Source: an uncultured Odoribacter sp.
Lineage (GTDB): Bacteria; Bacteroidota; Bacteroidia; Bacteroidales; Marinifilaceae
Length of the DNA: 5,205 nucleotides
Assembly: GCA_947039985.1 (NCBI GenBank)
Contig: CAMRAP010000133.1
Span: 1 to 5,205 of the forward strand
Reading direction: 5' to 3'
The translations under genes were made by a program, and so were the position numbers. Shown here one piece after another: positions 1-5,205 of this stretch (positions are counted from its first letter, which is position 1; the number at the start of each line of letters is the position of its first letter). Under the pieces are notes generated by a model. That model did no database searches and had not been told where the DNA came from. It worked only from the letters and a program-made list of their open reading frames with translations.

Positions 1-1266
1 AAATTATGTATAAAGCATGTCGATGTATTAAAGATGTTGGGATATGATAAAAATCCAGTCATCTCTCCTAGCGGTAAATTTATGGCTTGGGAAAGTATGG
101 AGCGTGATGGATATGAAGCGGATAAAGTGCGCTTGTATGTGATGGATTTAGCTACTGGCGATAAGCAAGATTTTACGCCAGAGTTTGATCAAAATGTAGA
201 AGGTCTGACGTGGGGCGATGATAACACCATTTGGTTTCTTTCGGATTGGCATGCAACTAATGAGATTTACTCTCTAAACATTGCAACCAGAAAGATCAAA
301 AAGCATACAGAAGGAGTGCATAACTATACATCTGTGACACTTGCTGGAGATGTGTTGATTGCAACTAAAAATTCTATGAGTAAACCAGTGGAGATTTACA
401 AAGTAGATCCTGCAACGGGTAAAGACGAGGAGTTGTCGTTTGTCAATAAACATCTTCTCGATCAACTGACGATGGGTAAAGTGGAAAAACGTTGGATGAA
501 AACAACAGATAATAAGGACATGTTAGTGTGGATGATTTATCCTCCTCATTTTGATGCTAATAAAAAATATCCTGCTCTTCTTTACTGTCAAGGTGGCCCA
601 CAAAGTACAGTTAGTCAGTTTTGGAGCTACCGTTGGAATTTCCAACAGATGGCAGCTAACGAGTATATCATTATTGCTCCTAATCGTCGTGGTCTTCCTG
701 GATTTGGACAAGAGTGGTTGGAACAAATCAGTGGCGACTACTCGGGTCAGAATATTGACGACTATCTTTCAGCTATCGACGAGGCAAAAAAAGAGCCTTA
801 TATTGATGCCGATCGCTTAGGATGTGTCGGCGCCTCTTATGGTGGTTATTCTGCCTATTATTTAGCTGGACATCACGATAAACGCTTTAAGGCTTTTATT
901 GCCCATTGTGGTATATTCGACCTTAAAATGCAGTACTATACAACTGAAGAGATGTGGTTTGCAAACTGGGATATGGGTGGAGCACCTTGGGAAAAGAGGA
1001 ATAAAGTGGCACAACGCACTTATGCCAACTCTCCCGATCTATTTGTTGGCAAATGGGATACACCTATCTTGGTGATCCATGGACAGCAAGATTTCCGCAT
1101 TGATGCCTCTCAGGGCATGGCTGCTTTCAACTCAGCACGTATGCGTGATATTCCTGCTCAATACCTATATTTTCCTACAGAATCTCACTGGGTGACTGGT
1201 TGTCAAGATGGTATTCTTTGGCAAAGAGCATTCAAAGATTGGTTGGATCGGTGGTTGAAGAATTAA
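1..1266 (+). CDS. dpp5: Dipeptidyl-peptidase 5-like S9 family serine peptidase, 5'-truncated by the window
   Basis: The frame is open from base 1, so the ATG at 34 is an internal methionine and the true start lies outside the window. About 420 C-terminal residues are present; family members are roughly 650-700. The first third (to about base 460) is the end of the beta-propeller, with repeats such as NPVISPSGKFMAWESM and NEIYSLN. The rest is the alpha/beta-hydrolase domain: QGGP at 589-600, the nucleophile motif GASYGG with Ser codon 835-837, acid Asp in GQQDFRI (1090-1092) and His in ESHWV (1186-1188). The triad is complete, so this is a functional C-terminus. Known family role: release of dipeptides from the N-terminus of peptides in the periplasm, with preference for a hydrophobic penultimate residue, feeding amino-acid catabolism. 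The assignment to DPP5 rather than another S9 subfamily rests on remembered similarity (PNRRGLPGFGQEW, WDTPILVIHG). The gene ends in TAA just before a strong terminator and converges on the M56 gene. Confidence 0.88.
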   Translation, partial: KLCIKHVDVLKMLGYDKNPVISPSGKFMAWESMERDGYEADKVRLYVMDLATGDKQDFTPEFDQNVEGLTWGDDNTIWFLSDWHATNEIYSLNIATRKIKKHTEGVHNYTSVTLAGDVLIATKNSMSKPVEIYKVDPATGKDEELSFVNKHLLDQLTMGKVEKRWMKTTDNKDMLVWMIYPPHFDANKKYPALLYCQGGPQSTVSQFWSYRWNFQQMAANEYIIIAPNRRGLPGFGQEWLEQISGDYSGQNIDDYLSAIDEAKKEPYIDADRLGCVGASYGGYSAYYLAGHHDKRFKAFIAHCGIFDLKMQYYTTEEMWFANWDMGGAPWEKRNKVAQRTYANSPDLFVGKWDTPILVIHGQQDFRIDASQGMAAFNSARMRDIPAQYLYFPTESHWVTGCQDGILWQRAFKDWLDRWLKN

Positions 1267-1272
1267 TCGACT

Positions 1273-1311
1273 AAAAAATGGAGTTCCCCGAAAAGGAACT
1301 CCATTTTTTTT
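1273..1311 (+). terminator. Intrinsic terminator of the peptidase gene, symmetrical and probably bidirectional
   Basis: A perfect 10-bp stem (ATGGAGTTCC 1278-1287 with GGAACTCCAT 1295-1304) encloses a 7-nt loop. It is followed by a T tract to 1311 and preceded by an A tract from 1273, which can extend the stem. It begins 6 bases after the peptidase stop codon. Because the A and T tracts flank both sides, the same structure would also stop transcription arriving from the M56 gene on the minus strand. Confidence 0.9.
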
Positions 1312-1360
1312 AGCTTGATACTATTTTCATATTGCTAGCTATTGAGTTTTATTTATAATT

Positions 1361-1393
1361 TACCGAAGTGTCGAATGATTCAACACTTCGGTA
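1361..1393 (-). other. Long near-perfect hairpin in the convergent intergenic region, possibly the 3' end of the M56 operon
   Basis: TACCGAAGTGT (1361-1371) pairs with ACACTTCGGTA (1383-1393) over 11 bp. After one C/A mismatch, GAA (1373-1375) pairs with TTC (1379-1381), leaving a 3-nt loop. The hairpin lies 35 bases beyond the M56 stop codon. On the minus strand the stem is followed by an A/T-rich tail, but not by a run of T, so it is not a textbook intrinsic terminator. It may be a weak terminator or mRNA 3' stabiliser backed up by 1273-1311, or a protein-binding palindrome. Nothing else is visible between 1312 and 1428. Confidence 0.55.
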
Positions 1394-1428
1394 TATTCGG
1401 CAGATTGCAGTATTTAAAATTGATTCCC

Positions 1429-3507
1429 TTATTTATACACTGGACCTAAGGGTTTCTCTGATTTCTGTAATCTAAAGTTTATAGGCATATCAAAAGAAAC
1501 CCTTACAGCCTTTCCTCTCTGTTTGCCAGGAGTCCATTTAGGCATTGACTTTACCACTCGAACGGCCTCTCTATCTAAGGAGGGATCAACACCTCTCATT
1601 ATCTTTATATTAGAAACAGAACCATCCTTCTCTACTACAAATTTAACATAAACTCGACCTTCTATGCCAGCTTTTTGAGCTACTACTGGATATTTAATAT
1701 TTTTAGCAACCCATGCAGAAACATTACCTGCAGGAAATACGGGTGCCACCTCCACTACTGCAAAGATTTCGTCATCATCTACCAATTCTTTCACCTTAGA
1801 AGCTGTGGGTTTCGACAAACGAAAGTTAATAGGCATTTGATAAGAACATCTTACGGATTGCCCTTTTTCTTTACCAGGAATCCATTTAGGCATTGTTTTT
1901 ACGACTCTAATGGCTTCCTTATCTAAGCTTACATCAACACCTCTCAAAATCTCCACGGTAGAAACTGAACCATCTTTTTCTATTACAAATCGAATAAATA
2001 CTCTCCCCTCAATTTTATTTTTTTGAGCTGCTGCTGGATATTTTATACGTTTAGCAATCCATGCAGAAACATTACCCTCAGGAAATATGGGTGCACTCTC
2101 TACTGTTGGGAAAACATAATCATCTGAAACTTTAACGTTTAGAGGCATTTGAAAAGAACACCTTACCGCTTTTCCTCTCTGCTTACCAGGAGTCCATTTA
2201 GGCATTGTTTTTACTACTCTTACAAGCTCGGCATCTAAGTTTGCATTAACACCACCTCTCGTAATCTTCACATTAGAAACTGAACCATCCTTCTCTATTA
2301 CAAATTTAAGATAAACTCTTCTTTCAAGTTTATTTTTTCGATCTTCTGCTGGATATTTTATGCGTTTAGCAACCCATTCGATGACCTTACCCTCAGGAAA
2401 GACTGGTGGAGTCTCTACTATCGCAAAGATGTCATCATCTTTCTGTACAACCGCTATTACCTTTTTGGGAGTAGTATCTCCGTCCACTCCTTTTACCTCA
2501 TCATTACTTACAAGAGTCTTTTTTTCAGAAAAGAACTCGCTCATTTCAAAATTTTGCGTAACTTCGACACTTGAAATTTCATCCAAACGGTTTGAAACTT
2601 CAGGCTTAGCAAATGCAGCTACTGCACATAATGCTAACGGAAGGGCGTAGAGGCATTTTGCCACAGCCCATTTGCTTGATTTTTTTTGTAACATCATAGT
2701 AATTCGTTTTTTAAGTTTGCTGTGATTAAAGCTGTTGGCCATTGAGTAGAAACGTTGTCCGACAGCTTTTTTGATTAATAATAATTGGTATTGTTTTGCA
2801 TCAACACCAGATTCTATCACTGATGTATCTGCCGAATATTCATGTACTTGCATAATGGCTCTTTTAGCCAACCATAGCGCAGGATTGAACCACTGAAAAA
2901 TGGAAATTAAATCCACAAAGATCAAATCCAAAGAGTGCTTACTTTTAATGTGGGACAATTCATGTATAAGAATTTCACGACCACTATTTTCTAAATCTGA
3001 ACGAGAGATAACAATATAATTCATCCAACTAAATGGAGCTATCTCCTCTTCACGAACAATCAGTTGAACCTCCTTGTGGTAGCCCGAAACACTTTTACAC
3101 TGCTCTAACAAGCTACAAAATTCTGTTGGATCAACTTTAGAAGAACGTAACACGATAAATAGTTTACAATAAGCTATCATCAACTTTAGACCAAAGAAGA
3201 GGGTAAAAAGAAGGTAGCTAACTACAATACAAGATACTATTAGATCAAAATAGCTCGTCTCTTCTACCACATCTAATATTTGAATATCGCCTACCGAAAT
3301 AGCTTGCTCAAAAGAGTGTACCACCTCCACATGATCAAAACTCCCCCATTCAAAAAAAGGCAATAGCAATGAAATAACTAAAATAGACAACCAAGCCACT
3401 CGATTAAACAGGTGGAAAGTCTCACGCTCCAACAGCACTTTGTTAATAAGCACAAAAAAGAACATACATATTGACGACTTGACCAAATAGACTATAAAAA
3501 CACCCAT
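1429..3507 (-). CDS. M56 (BlaR1/MecR1-type) membrane zinc metallopeptidase with three C-terminal TonB domains
   Basis: 692 residues, starting at an ATG 11 bases after the repressor gene's stop codon. Hydrophobic, likely membrane-spanning segments lie at about 4-24, 37-52 and 88-112. The metallopeptidase domain follows, with HELSH at 182-186 and, in HEYSAD, Glu223 and Asp227 as the expected ExxxD third-ligand motif. A further hydrophobic stretch is at about 194-214 and a final membrane segment at about 283-300. A polar linker (about 301-360) leads to three TonB C-terminal-like domains at about 363-460, 469-564 and 585-680, each with a KYP motif, (I/V)EKDGSVS and MPKW(T/I)PGK. BlaR1 of Firmicutes has a penicillin-binding sensor in this position; none is present here. 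In that family, signal binding outside activates the cytosolic protease, which cleaves the BlaI-type repressor. By inference this protein senses an unknown periplasmic or outer-membrane signal and inactivates the repressor encoded just upstream. Confidence 0.93.
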   Translation of the reverse strand: MGVFIVYLVKSSICMFFFVLINKVLLERETFHLFNRVAWLSILVISLLLPFFEWGSFDHVEVVHSFEQAISVGDIQILDVVEETSYFDLIVSCIVVSYLLFTLFFGLKLMIAYCKLFIVLRSSKVDPTEFCSLLEQCKSVSGYHKEVQLIVREEEIAPFSWMNYIVISRSDLENSGREILIHELSHIKSKHSLDLIFVDLISIFQWFNPALWLAKRAIMQVHEYSADTSVIESGVDAKQYQLLLIKKAVGQRFYSMANSFNHSKLKKRITMMLQKKSSKWAVAKCLYALPLALCAVAAFAKPEVSNRLDEISSVEVTQNFEMSEFFSEKKTLVSNDEVKGVDGDTTPKKVIAVVQKDDDIFAIVETPPVFPEGKVIEWVAKRIKYPAEDRKNKLERRVYLKFVIEKDGSVSNVKITRGGVNANLDAELVRVVKTMPKWTPGKQRGKAVRCSFQMPLNVKVSDDYVFPTVESAPIFPEGNVSAWIAKRIKYPAAAQKNKIEGRVFIRFVIEKDGSVSTVEILRGVDVSLDKEAIRVVKTMPKWIPGKEKGQSVRCSYQMPINFRLSKPTASKVKELVDDDEIFAVVEVAPVFPAGNVSAWVAKNIKYPVVAQKAGIEGRVYVKFVVEKDGSVSNIKIMRGVDPSLDREAVRVVKSMPKWTPGKQRGKAVRVSFDMPINFRLQKSEKPLGPVYK
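1468..2421 (-). repeat. Three tandem copies of a TonB C-terminal domain module within the M56 gene
   Basis: The modules, in translation order, lie at about 2128-2421, 1816-2103 and 1468-1755. Equivalent FP(E/A)G motifs start at residues 370, 475 and 591, so the period is 105 then 116 residues; the linker before the third copy is longer (SKPTASKVKELVDDDE). The copies are clearly homologous at both DNA and protein level. For example, the DNA encoding MPKW and its flanks is nearly identical at about 1527-1545 and 2187-2205. The third copy has Val where the first two have Cys (VRC at 448-450 and 552-554, VRV at 668-670). Domain limits are estimated by eye. Confidence 0.88.
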
Positions 3508-3518
3508 AACACTATTAT

Positions 3519-3881
3519 TTATTGTTTTTCAACCAAATCTATCAATTTCCGCAGATCATCTAAGGAGATAGACTCCTCCTTAACCAAAGAAGATACAGCT
3601 GCAAGGGCAGAGTTGTTATAATATTTGCCGATCACATTTTTTAAAGAAAGCTGATTAAACTCTTCACGTGTCACCAGAACATAGTATTGATGACTATTAC
3701 CAAAACTTTTATGAGAAAGAAATCCTCGCTCTTCAAGTGCTCTAACAATGGTTGAGAGAGTATTAAAATGAGGTTTTGGATCATCATATTGCTCAAGTAA
3801 GTCTTTTACAAAAAGAGCCCCCCTATCCCAAAAATGGTTCATTACCTCTTCCTCTTTTGCTGTTAATTTATACTTTATCAT
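3519..3881 (-). CDS. BlaI/MecI/CopY-family transcriptional repressor
   Basis: 120 residues from the ATG at 3881. A GTG one codon earlier (3884) is an alternative start; ATG is preferred as the commoner codon. Residues of about 5-70 form the winged helix-turn-helix of the family, with LTAKEEEVMNHFW at the front, recognition-helix region NTLSTIVRALEERGFL, and a wing around SFGNSHQYYVL. The C-terminal helices (about 75-120) would form the dimer interface. In the best-studied members the repressor dimer binds operators at its own promoter and is inactivated by proteolysis by the BlaR1/MecR1 partner. Here that partner gene follows 11 bases downstream, so the two are co-transcribed. By eye alignment, the Asn-Phe cleavage site of staphylococcal BlaI/MecI corresponds to Ser-Leu (in AAVSSLVKEE). 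The target genes are unknown, so no bla symbol is given. Confidence 0.92.
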   Translation of the reverse strand: MIKYKLTAKEEEVMNHFWDRGALFVKDLLEQYDDPKPHFNTLSTIVRALEERGFLSHKSFGNSHQYYVLVTREEFNQLSLKNVIGKYYNNSALAAVSSLVKEESISLDDLRKLIDLVEKQ

Positions 3882-3913
3882 CACTGTGTTATTTTTATAA
3901 TTATTATCCTCAG

Positions 3914-3943
3914 CAAATATAACTACATTTTCTAGTTGTGCAA
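3914..3943 (-). promoter_or_regulatory. Bacteroidota-type promoter of the repressor-M56 operon
   Basis: On the minus strand, TTG (3943-3941) is separated by exactly 19 bases from TATATTTG (3921-3914). This matches the Bacteroidota sigma factor consensus TTG-N19-TAnnTTTG. Transcription would begin around 3905-3909, giving a leader of about 25 bases before the repressor ATG at 3881. The promoter stands immediately downstream of the terminator of the TPR gene, so the operon is an independent unit. Confidence 0.75.
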
Positions 3944-3958
3944 CTATTTTTTCTAGTT
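3921..3958. promoter_or_regulatory. Double operator dyad, probable binding site of the BlaI-type repressor
   Basis: Two copies of AACTA-N7-TAGTT occur at 3921-3937 and 3942-3958, with start points 21 bp apart and N7 differing at only two positions. Between them the inner half-sites form TAGTTG-TG-CAACTA (3933-3946), so an alternative reading is one compact palindrome flanked by two outer half-sites. The left dyad fills the spacer between the -33 and -7 elements, and the compact palindrome overlaps the -33 TTG. A protein bound here would block RNA polymerase. Binding by the repressor encoded downstream is inferred from position and from the known autoregulation of BlaI/MecI. Confidence 0.7.
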
Positions 3959-4004
3959 ATTTTAATTTTTGCAAAAAAATAGTGCAAATTGAATCATTTA
4001 CACC

Positions 4005-4046
4005 AATAATAAAACGGAGTGAATTTACAAAAGTAAACTCACTCCG
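4005..4046 (-). terminator. Intrinsic terminator of the TPR-protein gene
   Basis: Arms 4015-4028 and 4033-4046 pair in 13 of 14 positions (mismatch A4023/C4038) around an AAAA loop. On the minus strand the stem is followed by TTTTATTATT. It lies 44 bases beyond the TPR stop codon and before the promoter of the repressor operon, separating the two units. Confidence 0.85.
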
Positions 4047-4090
4047 CCTAAATTCAAGAATCAATTTTAGTTCACAAAAGATCCTTCATA

Positions 4091-4825
4091 CTATTTCATC
4101 GCTGTGTTAATCTGCGACATCAACGTTTTTGCAGTTTCATTAGCAGCATCCAATGCTTGTGCTTGAACGACATTACTCTTAGCCTTCTTAAAGTCAACAA
4201 TTGCTTTTGCTTTCTCAGCAGCAAATTTCTCTTTATCACTATTAGCATAAGAATTTGCAGCTTTCAATATACCTGCACCATTGTTAAAATACAATCCAGC
4301 TAAACTTACAAATGCTGAAACTTTCAAGTCTTTATGTGTCAAAGCTGCAACCTTAGTATAATTCTCAACAGCTTTAACAATATTACCAGATTTTTGAAAC
4401 GTCTGTCCCTCTTTCATATAGTAAGAGCCATACATACTTTCTAGCTTTGAATTTCCTTTTGCAGCCACTAAGCCTTCCTCTAATGTTTTCAACATTTCAT
4501 CAGTCTTCTTTTGAGCTTCTAAAACTTTTGCTTTCGAAAAATATGCACTAGCAACTTTATACCTATCTTTAATAGACATTGTATAATATTTGTCGGCCAC
4601 TACATAATTTTTAGCTCTATATGCTGCAACTGCAGTATTATAGATACAAGCTTTATCTTTATATTCATTAATCTTCAAATAAACTTCATAGTTTTTTAAT
4701 GCTTCTGCATAATTCTTTGCTCTCAAAGCAGCATTACCTGCATTTTTCTCAGCAGCTCCTGGAGTTTGTGCAAAAATAGTAGCAGTAATCAATAAACTTA
4801 AAAATAATAAAGTCAGTTTTCTCAT
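4091..4825 (-). CDS. Secreted (periplasmic) tetratricopeptide-repeat protein of unknown function
   Basis: 244 residues from the ATG at 4825. The frame also has an ATG at 4867, but that lies at the expected transcription start and would put a charged stretch before the signal peptide, so 4825 is preferred. The N-terminus MRKLTLLFLSLLITATIFAQ is a typical Sec signal peptide, with probable cleavage after Ala19 (FA|Q). It is not a lipoprotein, as no lipobox Cys is present. The mature part is helical TPR-like repeats. The clearest is about residues 24-54 (NAGNAALRAKNYAEALKNYEVYL), followed by about 58-87, 91-125 and 127-165, then a degenerate Ala/Lys-rich segment to the end. TPR arrays act as protein-binding scaffolds, but no partner can be named. 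The gene has its own promoter and terminator and looks monocistronic. Confidence 0.88.
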   Translation of the reverse strand: MRKLTLLFLSLLITATIFAQTPGAAEKNAGNAALRAKNYAEALKNYEVYLKINEYKDKACIYNTAVAAYRAKNYVVADKYYTMSIKDRYKVASAYFSKAKVLEAQKKTDEMLKTLEEGLVAAKGNSKLESMYGSYYMKEGQTFQKSGNIVKAVENYTKVAALTHKDLKVSAFVSLAGLYFNNGAGILKAANSYANSDKEKFAAEKAKAIVDFKKAKSNVVQAQALDAANETAKTLMSQINTAMK

Positions 4826-4871
4826 AATCTCGTGTTTTATATTTAAATATTTAGTATTTTTTTTCAATTAA

Positions 4872-4902
4872 CAAAGGTATAGATGTATCTACACATTTCA
4901 AA
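4872..4902 (-). promoter_or_regulatory. Bacteroidota-type promoter of the TPR-protein gene
   Basis: On the minus strand, TTTG (4902-4899) lies 19 bases from TACCTTTG (4879-4872), an exact match to TTTG-N19-TAnnTTTG. Transcription would start near 4866, giving an A/T-rich leader of about 40 bases to the ATG at 4825. The promoter sits in the 113-base gap after the reductase gene. A short dyad TGTA-TC-TACA (4884-4893) lies in its spacer; its meaning is unclear. Confidence 0.75.
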
Positions 4903-4938
4903 AATATTCTTGCTTTATTTTATAACTATCTAATCATT

Positions 4939-5205
4939 TTACTTATAAAGTAAAGACAATATCTTTTTAAGTCCCATTTCATCTTCATGATCAAATGCAT
5001 CCAACAAATTACTATCCACATCCAAACAAGCGAAAATGTTTCCTTTCAAATCATATATAGGAATAACTATCTCACTTTTTGAACTAGAGTTGCAAGCAAT
5101 ATGTCCCGGAAATTCGTCGACATTGGGAACAATCACGGTTTCACCCGAATGGACAGCAGCCCAACAAACACCTACATTTTGTCGCAATTTTTGACAAGCA
5201 ACAGG
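4939..5205 (-). CDS. msrC: Free methionine-(R)-sulfoxide reductase (GAF-domain fRMsr), N-terminus outside the window
   Basis: 88 C-terminal residues are present and the frame is open to the window edge, so an in-frame TTG at 5187 is not the start. Complete members are about 150-165 residues. The enzyme reduces free L-methionine-(R)-S-oxide to methionine in the cytosol, using thioredoxin-type reductant. The GAF-fold hallmarks are present: VAC (Cys codon 5194-5196), GVC (5164-5166), FPGHIAC (Cys codon 5092-5094), then SEIVIPIYD and ACLDVDS. The three cysteines are spaced 10 and 24 residues apart, as are Cys84, Cys94 and the catalytic Cys118 of the E. coli enzyme. The residue after GVC is Trp, where a Gly is usual (GVCG). 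No convincing terminator follows; the TPR promoter lies directly downstream. Confidence 0.9.
   Translation of the reverse strand, partial: PVACQKLRQNVGVCWAAVHSGETVIVPNVDEFPGHIACNSSSKSEIVIPIYDLKGNIFACLDVDSNLLDAFDHEDEMGLKKILSLLYK

Noticed and set aside
34..36. ATG as the start of the peptidase gene
   Set aside because: The frame is open back to base 1 and the encoded residues continue in the middle of a beta-propeller; the domain cannot begin here and no signal peptide follows.
1393..1405. A 13-base sequence (ATATTCGGCAGAT) that recurs in inverted orientation at 2827-2839, within the codons of the ExxxD zinc motif
   Set aside because: It could allow pairing between the 3' untranslated region and the coding region of the M56 mRNA, but the match stops abruptly on both sides and a 13-base match in this length is plausible by chance.
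2360..2650. Plus-strand open frame opposite the M56 gene, and similar shadow frames at 551-820 and 1675-1926
   Set aside because: They lie entirely within well-supported genes, have no recognisable domain and show low-complexity composition typical of antisense frames.
1429..3507. Reading the operon as a beta-lactam resistance regulator (blaI-blaR1)
   Set aside because: There is no penicillin-binding sensor domain in the membrane protein and no beta-lactamase or penicillin-binding protein gene in the window.
4826..4867. N-terminal extension of the TPR protein from the ATG at 4867
   Set aside because: It would begin at the predicted transcription start, and it places a charged segment in front of a complete signal peptide starting at 4825.
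4938..4954. Inverted repeat TTTACTT-ATA-AAGTAAA at the end of the reductase gene, as a terminator
   Set aside because: The stem is short, has only one G-C pair, overlaps the stop codon and is not followed by a T run on the minus strand.
5185..5187. TTG start giving an 82-residue reductase fragment as a full gene
   Set aside because: The conserved VAC cysteine motif lies upstream in the same open frame, so the gene simply runs off the window.

Overview
The window is AT-rich DNA from a member of the Bacteroidota, most likely the order Bacteroidales. Three things support this. The coding sequences resemble Bacteroidales families: a DPP5-type S9 peptidase, a BlaI/M56 pair whose sensor part is built of TonB C-terminal domains, and a TPR protein with a '...FA|Q' signal peptide. 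Two promoters match the Bacteroidota consensus TTG-N19-TAnnTTTG exactly. No strong Shine-Dalgarno sites were noticed ahead of the starts.

Layout. Positions 1-1266 (+) hold the 3' part of a serine dipeptidyl-peptidase with an intact catalytic triad, followed by a strong, symmetrical intrinsic terminator (1273-1311). A convergent intergenic stretch carries a second long hairpin (1361-1393). The rest is on the minus strand. Reading leftwards from the right edge it holds: the C-terminal part of a free-methionine-(R)-sulfoxide reductase (4939-5205, cut by the window edge); a secreted TPR protein (4091-4825) with its own promoter (4872-4902) and terminator (4005-4046); and a two-gene operon of a BlaI/MecI-type repressor (3519-3881) and an M56/BlaR1-type membrane metallopeptidase (1429-3507).

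The BlaI-M56 operon is the most interesting part. Its promoter (3914-3943) is overlaid by two identical dyads, AACTA-N7-TAGTT, starting exactly 21 bp apart, about two helical turns. This is good sequence support for an autoregulatory operator. The M56 protein has the zinc motif HELSH plus ExxxD. Where BlaR1 has a penicillin-binding sensor, it has three tandem TonB C-terminal domains. The inferred circuit is this: the membrane protein senses something in the periplasm or outer membrane, not obviously a beta-lactam; its cytosolic protease then inactivates the repressor; and the operon, perhaps with other targets, is derepressed. No effector gene can be assigned from this window. The peptidase, TPR and reductase genes appear to be independent neighbours.

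No tRNA, rRNA, CRISPR array, insertion sequence or gene-free stretch over 300 bases was seen.
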